Of a DNA stretch of 64,000 nucleotides, positions 34,901 to 47,196 are shown piece by piece; position 1 is the stretch's first letter, and the number at the start of each line of letters is the position of its first letter. The stretch covers positions 18,947,219 to 19,011,218 of the forward strand of contig NC_064444.1 in the NCBI RefSeq assembly GCF_023343835.1, read 5' to 3'. Under the pieces are notes generated by a model that was not told the origin of the DNA, ran no database searches, and worked only from the letters and a program-made list of their open reading frames with translations. The position numbers were made by a program, and so were the translations under genes. This DNA comes from Lagopus muta. Taxonomy: Eukaryota > Chordata > Aves > Galliformes > Phasianidae.

Positions 34901-37900
34901 GTTTGCACGTAGCTGTTAGCAACACCTAGACCATGTTTGCATGAAATATGCATCTTCTCTGATAGTTTTCTGAAGTGCTACTTTCTTTCAGTCACTACTC
35001 CGTAAGCTCGTCAGTAAAGTTTTCCCTTTGCAATTTAAGCATACTGTTGTGAATATGATGCCAGTCTTGAGGGGGGGTAGTGTGATGTAGAAACCCTTGC
35101 AGAACTTCAAAGAGGTATCCAATGTAGATTTCCCTCACTTCTGGTGGAGGCCAGGAGGAGAGCATGGGCCCACTGACTCTTCACCCCCACCCTTTCCACA
35201 CAGATGGCTTCAGAAAGGTGGTGAACATTGAGCAGGGGGGGCTGGTCAAGCCCGAGCGGGATGACACTGAGTTCCAGCACCTCTGCTTCCTGCAGGGCCA
35301 CGAGCACCTCCTGGAGCACATCAAGAGGAAGGTGAGGGGCACTGGGCTGGGGGCTCTGTGATTGAGACGTGTTCGTTGCGTGCATTCTGCCACAGCTGCT
35401 TTCCTCTCTTGACAGTTCTCCAAAGGCAGATTTGTTTTTTTCTGAAACGCAGCCTGGCATGCTGTGGGCTGCTTGGCGTAACTCAAACTTCACCTTGCAG
35501 TGCGGTTTCCAGCCTGGGTTGTACATTCAGCTGTGACAAGGGTCCTGTGAGTGCAGGGCTTGGCTGTCACCAGCTGTTGGTTTGTTTTGCTCTGTTGCCC
35601 AGTGCCACAGATCTCTGTGCTGTGCAGCCAGGCTTGCTTCTGACCGTTCTGGCATTTTGAACATCGTCTTTTTCTAGATCAGTATGACACATCTCTTCCT
35701 GGATCCCCAGCACTCCCCTCCGGTTGCTTTAGAGGCAATAACCTACTCCTGCCACCTGTCTATTGTCTTCTAACTTGTTCTTAGCCTCCAAGAAGGGCTA
35801 ATTGACTTCAAGAAAGTAACCTACTGACTTCAGAAAGCAACTACAACAAAAACATCCTAGAAATCCAAGTGTAATATGTCAGTTGAAAACAGTTACAGTT
35901 ACACAAAATTGAAACAATTAATCAAATGACCTAGTTCAGCGTGTTCCTGTTCCTCGAAGTTCCTTTTTTTCCAAGTTGATTTGAAATGCATGCCTAGTGG
36001 ACAATATCCTACAATATCCTACTGCCAACTGCCATCTGTATGGAAGCACTTTTCCTGCTCTTTGCTGCATTTTATCTCACTGGCCCTTGCAGTAATACCC
36101 AGACTCTTGTGAACACGTTGCCTCCCTGTGTATGCCAGCATACCAGTCTGGCTCTGGGAGTCCTGCCCCTGAGCCACAGCCATTGCTCTATCTGTCCACA
36201 GCCCTTCTGGTGCTGGTGAAGCCCACTTCTGCCTTTTTCTTCCTTAGGTGTCAGTAGTAAAAAGCGAGGAGACCAAGATGCGCCAGGAGGACCTCAGCAG
36301 GTTGCTGTATGAGGTACAGATCCTGAGAAGTCAGCAGGAGAACATGGAGTGCCAAATGCAGGACATGAAGCAGTGAGTTGAACCCTACTTGGGCTGCTTC
36401 TTTGCAGGCATTTGCTTCTTGAGAAATGGTCTTGGGGAATGCTTGAAAGGAGGAGCCTAGCACAGCTGCCTCCAGGGGAGCACATACTGAGCTAAAAGTC
36501 TTCTCTTTGCTTAAATACCCTGACTTTGAAGAAATGAGTTGGTGTTATTTATGTATCTTGTTAGCAGTAAGTATGAACAGAGCAAATGCTGATGCAGGAG
36601 TGTTACCTTCACAGTGCTGCACGAGGACCTGCTGCATCTGAACAGCTGACCTCTGGTTTGGTTGGAGGGATTGGATCTGCTGAGATGATAATTTGTGGAT
36701 TTCTGTGCAGAGCTCCCAGTGAGCTACAGCACACAACCTAATCGTTAGCCTCTCTGTCTTCTATGACAGGTAGACATTATCTCTTCATCCATATTTTCCC
36801 TTCACAGATGAGATAAGCACAGAGGAAGCCACACAGGAAGGAAGAGTCTTGGAGACTGACACAACTGTGTTTCCTCCAGATAGAAGTGAAGGCAGAGAGA
36901 GATATGTGACACAGTGTCAAACCTAGGAGGGTCTTTGGCAGAAATGCAGTGGTACCACATCCAACTATTTAAAGTCAGAAATCTATCACTGTTATCCTCC
37001 ACATCCAGTACATATGACCAGCCAAAAGAATGTAAGGACACAAAAGCAGCTGAAGCATTTACATCTCTGGGCCCCTCTCTTTGTTGTGTGGGAGCAAGAA
37101 AGGTGTATGCTGCACTTCTTCCATGTGGTCGCCTGACCTCCCAGCCACCTGAATGCGATAGCTCAGCCTTTAATCCTTACTCAATTTATAATGCTTCCCA
37201 CGCTTAGCATGTGTGTGAAATCACGCTATGAAATCCAGGTACAGTAGAAAATAAAAGAAGTTTTCCTCTAGGCTTGTTTCTTACTTAATTTTTGAGGAAT
37301 TCTGTCAGGGATTCCTGCTATATAAGCTACTGTATAGGGGTAGCTGCTTTGCTATTTCAAGCCACAGATTATCTTCCCAGCGATAGCATCAGTCCACATT
37401 AGGAAGACTATTACCACCAAAAGGATGTATAACGAAAGTATTTATAAATTGTACCTATATGATAGGTTTTGCTGGCCTGACAGTTTTTCTTGCATTCATA
37501 CACTTAAGATAAATTCGCTGGTGAAGCCATTTGCAGCACAGAACTGGCAGGGATTCAGAGTTTGGCCCAAAAATTTCACAAAGGAACCCAAAAAACATGC
37601 CCTCCTACTATCCTCCCATACATGTGGTGGCTTCTCTTTACTTGCTTCTCCTCCAAATTTTGGTCTGTAGTTCTAAAATTGAGGAAAAACAAGGAAAAGA
37701 ATCGTGGCTGTGGCTGGGACATCTGCAAGTACCCAAATCTGCAGTGACCCAAAGTGAGACTTTGCTGAGCTGAGTGGTGCACATCGTGGCAGCACCATGG
37801 ACTGTTGGGATGTTTCTGTTTTACTTTCAGGCAGAACGAAGTCCTTTGGAGGGAGGTTGTTTCTCTGCGGCAGAACCACTCGCAGCAACAGAAGGTGATC

Positions 37901-40900
37901 AACAAGGTAGTGATCATACAAACCACAACTCACGTGGACTGCACAGTGCGTGTCCTCGTCTGATTTTTCTTGTCCCATCATCTTCTCCACACTGATACCA
38001 CAGTGTCTGTGTTTTCCTATCTTTCTAATTGCATGATGTTCCTACGTGTCCCGTGGCCAATGGTCACCAACAATGCATGGAGCAACTTTTGCTCTATGAT
38101 TTTCATTTCACTGCCAGGCCATGCTGTGATGTTAGAAGTCACTATTCCATTCAAGTCTTGAGCAGGAGAGCACAGCCCTCACTGCCTGCCCTGTGTGATA
38201 CCGTCTTTGTTCTGGTGGTCTTGGAACTGACTGCTCTATGCAATACCATCCTTGTTCTGCTAGTCTCGATGCCTTCAGACTTCCCAAGCCTTTCCTCCCC
38301 ATGCTGCTAATACTGCAGCAGCAGAACTGGCTAGCCCTTTCCTCAGTGGCCACCTTCAATATTTTGACAATTTAGAGGAGCTATCTCCCTTAAACTGTAG
38401 TGTGATCTGCTCTCCAGTGGTTCCAATACGGTGCTGACGTGACTGTGCATGTCACGTTTCTCAGTGCCCCCAGAGCCACATTCTGACCCTCACGTGGCAT
38501 CAGTCATAAGACTAAATGGAAATGCACGAGGCCGTCCAGCCTTCCTCCAGCTCTGAGGCCAGACCAGCCACTCTGCTTGTTGTAGAGGCATTTATGCAAC
38601 TCTGTTTTGTTACATTTAGGAGTGAGTAAGAGGCAGCTGTGGTATATCGTAATAATGCTCTCTTTGTTAGGAGGTCAAAGCAGAGCTTTAGCTTGAGCTG
38701 ACCTGGAAAAACGTTGCTAAGTGATTCCTCTCCAAAGCCATCCTGCATCGTACTTGTTGTCAGTTCTATCAGCACTGAACTTCACAGGGCTGAAACGCTC
38801 AACCAAAAGGGCAGAGACCTCCCTCCAGGGTCCAGGATGTCCTATGGGAGGTTTCTTCTTTCCCTTGCAAAGACCTTATTAGATTTCATGGAGGGCTTTG
38901 AAGGAGCCAAGTCTCACTCCAGGCCTAGGAATCGCACAGTCATGAAGGTTGGAAAAGACCTCTAAGATCATCTAGTCCAACCGTCCACCTAGCACCAGTA
39001 TTGTCCCCTGCCCATGTTCCTCACTGCCATATCTCCATGGTTCTTGACCACCTCTGCGGATGATGACTCCCCCCAAACCTGGGCAGCCCGATCCATTGTT
39101 TGCTTGCGTACCTCCACATGCACGGTGCCCTACTGGATCGGGCTCCATGAGTTCTGCATGCATTGGCATGAGAGCTCTGAGCGCATGCAACCTGCTGCCT
39201 TCGTGCACAGTGGATTAACGTCCCAGAGTCCTGTTTCAGGCTTCCTCCTGCAATTTGGCTCCCATATTTCATGGCTGCTCCTGGCTTTGGAGTGGTGTCA
39301 GGAGGGAGGGATGTGTGAGGTGGAGTGAGGAGTGCTGAATCACTGCTGATTAACACCGGACTGTGATCTCTCCTGACAGCTGATTCAGTTTCTGTTTGGC
39401 CAACTCCAATCAAGCCCTGGCAGCGCTGGGATAAAGAGGAAGCTGTAAGTACCCTGGTGTGGGGCGTGCACATAATGCTGCCCCCTCGCTAAAAGCACAA
39501 GCTCAGCTCGCGCAGGCAGGCGGTCACCGGACCGGGCACCATGGTGATGGGGAATGAATGGGCTGAACTGCCGAGTCAGACCTGCTGACATGCCCCATTC
39601 AGCGGCCTGTAGAGAAGCACTGTGTCAGCTTATGACCTCTGTTTAGGAAAGATGGGAACAGTCACTGGTGGAAGAAGAAAGGGCAGGGCCTCCGTGCTGG
39701 TCGTATGGGCAACCAATTTCCCACTGGAAATGGAAGCAGGGCTGGGCAGTTGTCATAGACCACTGCTGTGAAAAAGAAGCAAACCATTAGTGAGACTGTG
39801 CTGAAAGGGGCAGAAGAGCACAGGATGATTGGCACAGAATGTGTTGGCCTCTTTACAAAGAGGGATAGCACTGATACAAGCCGGCTGCAGTTTGCACAGC
39901 GCTGTGCTTTTGCTTCCTTGGAAACACTAAGGTCTGTCTCCAAGGCACCCCAGTGCAATGTACGTGCTGGTAGCACTGTGAATACGTGTGCATAAGGCTG
40001 CAGAGCAGAAGTCCAGAATGGAAAAATGTATAATGTTGCTGAGGCATAAGGCTTTCCTCACTGCAAGTTACAGAAATCTCTTAAGCTTGTAAATCATTTC
40101 AAAATTATTTGTGCAGACAGGGGTCCGGGGATTCTGCGGGGGGGTATCCTAAACTTCAGGTTTGCATTCTCTGCAGCCAGCTCTGACTGTACGGACAGGT
40201 ATTGCTATCATTTCTTCCTTATGTGGGAAAGAAGTTGTGCTCTGTACATTTCACTCTCCTCTTTCAAGTAAGATCTGTAAGACCCAGACCTTCTTTTCTC
40301 TGCATGGCTGCTAAAGGCCCTTTTTAATGGTGATATCCTCTGCTCCCTTTCCTGCTCTGTAGCACTGAACAGAGGCATACACTACAGCTGAGGAAATAAA
40401 GAGTAGCCAGGAAACCAACCCTTGGCTGAAGGCTGTTGCTTGTATGAGCAGCCAGGGAATGGCTTGGTTGGTACATACTGGGACAACAAACCTCTTGTTT
40501 CTCTTCCAGGCCTCTGATGCTTGACAGTGGGTTATCAGCTCCACAGGTGTCCAAGTTCAGCCGGCATTTGTGTGCAGACGCCCTCCATGATGCCTATTTC
40601 ATACAGTCGGTGGGTGTACTTCGGGGGGTTTCTTTGGCCATGCAGGGAGGAATGTCTGAAGCAATAGTATGGTTTGCTAGAGTAAGAGCTTGGCAAGAGT
40701 GTGGCGGTGAAGAAGAGAAGAGGTTTACAAAACAGAGTGGCATTCTTTAGGTCCTTGCTTGGGCAGGAGTTCTGGAAGATGGAGCTGGACGAAACCAGCA
40801 AGCTGCCTTTCCCCTTCTTGGGCCCATGGAGAACCAGCTGACTTACTTCTGCTCTTTACTGCCTCAGCAAGAGAAATCTGTTTTCCTTTTGCTTTCCCCT

Positions 40901-43900
40901 TAGCCATCGACAGAACCCACCTCCTGTCTGCACAGCCCTGCGATGGCTGCAGGACCCATCATATCTGACGTTACTGAAGCATCACCATCCAGCGTAATAA
41001 ATATGCAGTCCCCTCCTGATAATGACAGGTAAACGTATTTGTGTGTAAAACCAAAGAGAATGGGGCATACCGGGGCTTGTTGAGAAAGTTTCCTCTTAGC
41101 TTTGACAACGAAGAAACCGAATCAAACTGTACATCTTTCTGCTAATGAGAACAGAAGGGTTGCATCATGACTTCCGACGTTTGACATCTTTTCTGAGAAG
41201 ATGTCCCAGTGACTTAGGAATTGAATGCAGGGGCATTTTAGTGCTTATCTCTTCCTGCCACAGACGTGCAGTGTATTTGGGGCTGGTATCAGAACAGCTA
41301 CACAACGATGTCAGTGGAAACTATGCAGATTGGTGACTCGTGGAAACAGATTCTCAGGCTTATAGGCAAGAAACTGATCCTAGGAACTGCCTGTAAATCC
41401 ACCCAATAACTGAGAACATCACCATTAAAGTAGCTAGAAGCATTTAACCAGCTCCAGGTAAAAAACTGTGTGCTGAAAGGCCTTTCTGAAGCAGAAGGAT
41501 CTCAGCTAATTTCTGAGTGCCATCTGGCGGCCTCTGATCCGCGCTGTGTCTGTGCAGCTCCTCAGGAGTGTGATGCTGCTGCAGCAGCAATGTGAGCTTC
41601 CACCACAAGAAGAAAAGGTGATCTAAAAACAAATGCAGGGGAAGGCTGTGTAGTGTCATATACCATCCCATAGGTGGGACCTTGTTCTTGCACTGTCTCG
41701 CAGTGGAGCTGGTGGGATGTAAAATAATACAGTCTGGTGCAGCTTCACATCCCCTGTGCCTGTTGGTCCGTGTGCCATTGGCTGCAGCTGCGCAGCTTCC
41801 CAGGGAGCTGGATAGTTTTCTGCCAGTGGCACAGAATAAGTTTTGATGTGGGAGGTTGTAATGTTTGAGCCTCCAGTGTCATATGTGTGGTAGGAATAGC
41901 ATGGAGTGCTCCCACTGCAAAAAAAACAAACCTCTGCTTCCAAACAGATAACCGTCTGACTGGGGCTGTCTGACCCCAATAGCTTCTGCTCCAAATCCTG
42001 ACTGGCCACCTGTGTCACTGAGATTTCTGGGTAGCTCACTGGTCCAACGCTGGTTCCAGATGGGGAGGTCTCACCGATCCCATTGCTGTTTTCAGGGTGG
42101 AGACTTCCCCTTATCTGTAATCCCTCTCTAGCTAGTGCCTGCTTACCTGTATCGAGTCCAATACTCATCTGAAGAGTGATGAATGTGTGAAAGTGTGTTT
42201 TCTGTATTTGCAAGACAATCTACTGGGGTAAATTCATTATAACCACGACTGATGCAGTGACTGAAGACATTCCAACTGAGCATGTTTCTGATCATAGAAT
42301 CACAAAATCATAGAATCAGCAAGGCTGGAAAAAACCTTCAAGATCATCCAGTCCAACCTTCCACCTCCCAGCAATATTTCTCACTAAACCATGTCCCTCA
42401 GTACAACATCTCAACATTTCTTGAACACCTCCAGGAACGGTGACTCCATCACCACCCTGGGCAGCTCATTCCAGCCTCTTTACAGCCCTTCTGTGTAGAA
42501 GGACCCTTTACTGTATAGCACTTCCCAGATATTAGCAGCTCCTGCTGCCCTTCCCAGTGACCTGGAGCAGTGTGTGTGGAGCTAAGTGTTGTCTCTGCCG
42601 CAGGGAGAAGTGCCTCATGCTGATCAAGGAGGAGCCAGCCAGCCCCGGGGTGAAGGCCACTGCCGAGCCCGAAGTCCCGCTGTCCGGCTGCCGGGCCTGC
42701 CCTGAGCCCCCTGTGCTTCCAGTTGCCATGGTGCAGTCTGTCCTTGAGGGCAAAGGGAGCTGTGGGGTGGCCCCCCCAGGAACCTCACAGCCCCCTGAGA
42801 GGAGAGGAAGGAGGGCACTGCTGGACAGGTGAGGAGAGCTGTAGCCCCATGTGTTTCACAGATCTTCCCATTACTGGGGGAAAGGGAGGCTGACTTTAAT
42901 CATCCTGTGCAGATGGTGAGCTCTGTCCTGCATCCAGGAGAGTTCTCTCACTTGCTGGCTGTCAAGTGCCTGTCCCCTTCATGCTCTGTTGGGGTATATT
43001 TCTGGGATTAATGCTGAAATCATATGAATTGAGGGTGACAGTGGGCTCTTGGACCTCTGAGATCCCCAAGTCCAACACCAGCCAACTCCCACCATGCCCA
43101 TTAGCCATGTCCCATGGCTCCATTCAGCTGGCTGCCAGCTCACACCCCCAGATCCTTTCCCTCTGTGCAGCTTTCCAGCTGCTCTGCCCCCAGCCTGTAG
43201 CAATGCATGGGGATGTTGTATCCAAAATGCAGAACCCACCACTTGGTCTTGTTGAACCTCATCCAGTTGGCTCAACCAATTCAGATGACTTGATGTCATC
43301 TGCAAACCTACCAAGGGTGCACTCCATCCCTTCGTCCAGTTCATCAATAAAGATATTGAACAGGGCCAGCCCCAGCACCGACCCCTGGGGAACACTACTC
43401 ATGACTGATTGCTGGCTGTATTGAACTCCATTCAAAGATATGAAGGTTGCTTAGCTCTGCTTTGTATCCATGCAAGCCTTATCTATGGCAATGTTTTCCC
43501 TCATCTTTCCTCAGAACAGATATTTCAGACCCACTGGAGGGCCCCGACTGGAGCCTGGAGGGGCTGCAGCTGCTGCTGAGGAGCCAGCAGTACGGCCTGG
43601 AGTCTGCAGGCCTCCTGGATGTGAGTGCAGCCCTGGGCAGTAGGGAGGGCCCTGGTGGGGCTGTGGGATGGGTGGGCTGTGGTGCTTGTTCTCAAGTCGC
43701 CCTCTGCCACTGGCTCTGCTCGTTTCTGTTTCCTCATCTTGTTAGGAGGTGTTTTCCTGTTACTGACACACTTTCCTCTGTCGGTGCAACTGAGTGAGAA
43801 TGAATCATAGAACTGTACCCCAGATCACAGCTCCTTTCCCCGCTTGTTCAATTTCTGCAAAATTGATGTGAGTTCCATCGTGGTGTGTTTTTCCAAACAG

Positions 43901-46411
43901 GTCTTCAATCCCAACTTACCAATGAGTGAGTGCAATTTGGCTGAAATGGAAGCCGGTCTGTCCCCGGTAAGAGATGGGTTTCTGAGATAACACCAATGTA
44001 AACATGCAGCAGAATTTCCTGTAAGCAGAGCTCGGACCTAGCTAAGGAAATGCTATGGTGTAGCCAGAACAGAGAGTGTGGTAATGCACACACATGGAAG
44101 AAATGAGGAGAAATCCAGTTTGGTGTTATTTGTTGGGAATTGATGTTGACGCAGATGTTCCTAAAGTGAATATGGTGATTAAATAAAAAGTGAAGTAGAT
44201 GTGAGGTTCCCAACTATTTTTCTGCCCTCCATGACCAGAGGTAGATTCTCCCTGCCAGTCGGGTGGAATAAAGATTGAGTGTTTCTGCCATGTCTACAGA
44301 CATGCAAAGTGCGATCTCTTTCTAATGAAGTGCCAGAAGTCTCTAAACCTCCTTCATGATATCACTTGCCTTTGTAGGTTTAGGTTTATTAATTGAGAAT
44401 TTAGTAGGTAATCCCATTTCCTGAGGGCCTCTGCAGGGACAGGTAGTATTTGCAAGTCCTGCAGCAAGGGGAGGTCTCTTAAAATGGATTGCTGGGAGGA
44501 AGCCGCAGTACTCAGTGCTTCACTCCTCAAGTCCACTGAATTTTGCAGCACCTAAGGATGCAGCTCACTCTCATCCTTCTGAGTCCTGCAGAAAACTATG
44601 AGCATACCAAAACTGTGAGTAATGTCTGCAGCACGTTGCACCTAGAAGCATAGTACTGGACAGCTGAAAGCTGGTTTTACGTAAAGATAACCACGAATGA
44701 ACAAATGGAAAGAAAAACACTTTCTGTGCTTGTTGCTTGCTGTAGAGGATGGTGGGTTTGCTTGGTGCAGCCACAGCAGCTCTAGCCTGGCTTGCTCGTG
44801 TGATGAGAGCTTCAGTGCGAGTGGGGGATTGCATCTCTATCAGCAGTTGAGTTTGGAAGCAGGGTGGGGAGCAGAGCACACATTGCTGGCGGATGGTACA
44901 CAGCATCAGTAAGCACTGATTCTCAGAAGCGGCCTGATTCTAACGAGCTGCCCTGTCTTTGTATAACTGTACATCGTAGTTTGTATTTTTGCATCAAGAT
45001 GCAGCGGCTCACAGTGGATATGGAGAAGAATGCAACTGAGCTGAACTCAAAAGTGTTCAACCCATCATTCAGCAATGCCTGCCCAGGTAGGAGCACTGGC
45101 AGCTCTTGCAGACTTGGGGATGGGGTTGTAATGATGCAGAGCCCAGCACTAGTCATTTGCCACCCGGAGGGTTGTTTCACTTTCATGATTTCCATCAGCA
45201 ATAACTACTGAGTTATTACAGAGAAGAGGCAAAAATATGGGAAATAAACTGAGATTAAATGTAACCAAATGACCCCTGTTCCTGGTTGGGTCCACATCAA
45301 ATCTGCATTAATTCTGTTTTCTCTGCCTGTTCCTTACCAGCTAGGAGCAATGTGGCAATCTAAGCGAGCTGTTGGGGTGAAAAGAGCTGCATGGGCCCCG
45401 TGTTTCCTCTGGCTTCTGCTCCAGGGCTCCCATAGCTGCCAGCAGCATTTCTCTTTTCCACCAGACTTTTTTTTTACCATTCCTCAATGAATTTTCCAGG
45501 GAAATGTTCAGCTGAACATCCCACCCCCCCTTAGCGATTCTGAAAAAGTGACTTTTGGTATGAATCCAGAAATGTTTTCTTGGCCATGGAATAGTGATAT
45601 ACTATGATTTTCATGTGTATTTGTTCTGGGCTAGATCTGAAAGAAGGTTCTGTTAGCTTTGTTCAGGTGCCATTGCCACCTGATCCCAATCTGCAGTGTT
45701 TTGATGTGTAGTTCATGGGCTTCCAGCCTCCACCTTCAGTTCAGCATCTTACATGAACAACAAAGGTATTAATGCCCAGAAACACTGGAGAGAATTATTC
45801 AGCAGGCTGGGGCTGAACAACACAAGGGGTGCATCTCCTGTCTGCAAAGCCTTTCTTGTCCACACGGGGTGAGATGCTGGAATAACAAGGCAATTGGTGG
45901 AGGTCTCCTATTGCAAAAGCAAGGAAAGCAGACAGTTCCAGATTGAAAGTCTCTTACTCACCGCTCAATGTCTCCTGTAAGGCATCTCAGTATTCAGGCA
46001 GGACCCACCTAGGCCACCTGGAAAGAATTCCACAGATTTTAATGGTCTTTTGACTGAACCCCTGGACTCACATGTTTCCGAGCACTTTTTGCCTTAATCA
46101 AGGTCCTTCCCCTCCTTGCGCAGCAGGAATTTGCCCCTTTTCAATGCTACTTTCATAAATGCTGTAATGTGCCTTCCAGGGACTGAGTTTTCTGTTGTCT
46201 GTTTGCATTTCTAGGGAAAGACGTCCTCCTTGAAAGCTCCCAGCAATTCCTCACTGACCGGCAGTCAGTCTTTGGAAACGACATCATCAGCTTACATGAA
46301 AGTTCATCGCTGTATATTCCATCTGAAAACATGGCTTCCTATCTGTCCTCCGGGGGTGTCCGAGGGGATATCCCCTTAAACCTGAGCTCTTCGACTGATA
46401 ACAACCAGTGA
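31942..46411 (+). CDS. HSF4: Heat shock transcription factor 4
   Basis: HSF4 is a nuclear trimeric factor that binds heat-shock elements and controls lens genes. The thirteen coding exons are 31942-32064, 34317-34425, 35204-35331, 36248-36372, 37831-37906, 39380-39444, 40510-40609, 40904-41028, 42604-42828, 43515-43620, 43901-43966, 44999-45086 and 46215-46411. All phases fit and the product is 510 residues (human isoform b 492). The winged-helix DNA-binding domain is at about 17-121 ([40 protein letters not shown]). The coiled-coil HR-A/B trimerisation region is at about 125-200. Residues 291-298 (IKEEPASP) form a phosphorylation-dependent sumoylation motif equal to the human K293/S298 site. 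Residues DPYFIQS-like (DAYFIQS, 236-242) and the end [13 protein letters not shown] also match. FQHP of vertebrate HSFs is FQHL here. Exon 12 has the weakest acceptor (catcaag), so that join is the least sure. Confidence 0.95.
33037..33092 (-). repeat. Short CR1 3' remnant
   Basis: The sequence gaagcatagaatcaatttaa, then gattggaaaagatctctaag and atcatct, is the last ~55 bp of CR1, antisense to HSF4 in its first intron. Confidence 0.75.
38936..39110 (-). repeat. CR1 LINE 3' fragment
   Basis: The block gaaggttggaaaagacctct, aagatcatctagtccaaccg, then the body to tgatgactccccccaaacct and gggcagcc is typical CR1. It lies in HSF4 intron 5, antisense to the gene. Confidence 0.9.
42291..42530 (-). 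repeat. CR1 LINE 3' fragment next to HSF4 exon 9
   Basis: The terminal repeats (gatcatagaatcacaaaatc) are followed by aaggctggaaaaaaccttca and the body through ctttacagcccttctgtgta. The copy ends about 75 bp before the exon 9 acceptor, so it is close to the branch-point zone. It is antisense to HSF4. Confidence 0.9.
43055..43437 (-). repeat. CR1 LINE internal fragment
   Basis: The sequence cacttggtcttgttgaacct, catccagttggctcaacc and caataaagatattgaacagg, ending near acccctggggaacactactc, is internal CR1 without the 3' end. It lies in HSF4 intron 9, antisense. It could be a separate piece of the same event as the copy at 42291-42530, split around exon 9, but the two do not overlap in CR1 coordinates, so this is only a possibility. 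Confidence 0.85.
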
Positions 46412-47190
46412 TGTCACTTCCAAGGCATCATCTCCCTCCCACACACCCAAGCATCCACAGGTTTGAATGTAAAAAAACAAAAGCAACTCGGAAACCTACA
46501 AGGGAGTTGTCGTGCCCCTTCTTTTTGAGTAGATTGGAACGGTCAGTAGCTGTTGCACTGCACGCCCTGTCCCTGGCTCTCAGTGTTTCATAGGCTCAGT
46601 GGCTCTCAGGATCATAGTCTTAGAACAAAATGCTGCTTCTGGTGCTTGTTCCTACGTGGAGCGGGAATGTGGTGGGAGCTGTTTTTCTTCAAAATGCTTT
46701 TACAGGTGTCAAACTTTTTAAGAAAATTGAGTGAAAAGTAGCTTGGAAGTTCATCAGGGACCTCACAGAACAAAGCAATCCCAAGTGGTGTCTGCAGCAA
46801 CAAACTGTGGGATGTTAATAGGGCAGCGCAGGTCAGCAAAGAGATGCATGACCCTTCTGAATGCCATTGTTTCAATAGAAGATTAGTTTTAAGTCCCAGA
46901 CAAGTGCTCTAGAAATACTCTTTTATTATCTATTCTCTGTTTTTGATGGGATGTGTTTGTGCCTCTCCCCTGTCTTCCCAGTGTAAGCGGGAACATTAAA
47001 CTCCCTCAGGATGTGCTGAAGATAGTTTCCTGAGTGATCCCTCCAAGGAGGTGCTTTTGGCTCCAAGGGGAGCTGCAGGCATCATACACCCCACAACATC
47101 CCATCCAGAGTTGAAAGGGTTGTTGGTTATTTTTCCCCCAGTTTATCTTCTGCAACGTAGAGGCAGGGCACCCCATGCTTTAATTCTTGT

Positions 47191-47196
47191 AATAAA
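47191..47196 (+). other. HSF4: Candidate HSF4 polyadenylation signal
   Basis: AATAAA lies about 0.78 kb after the HSF4 stop. ATTAAA at 46995-47000 is a nearer variant. Confidence 0.4.

Noticed and set aside
41656-42213. 185-codon antisense open frame in HSF4 intron 8
   Set aside because: No similarity that I recognise and no splice or promoter support; I treat it as chance, although a translated search would settle it.
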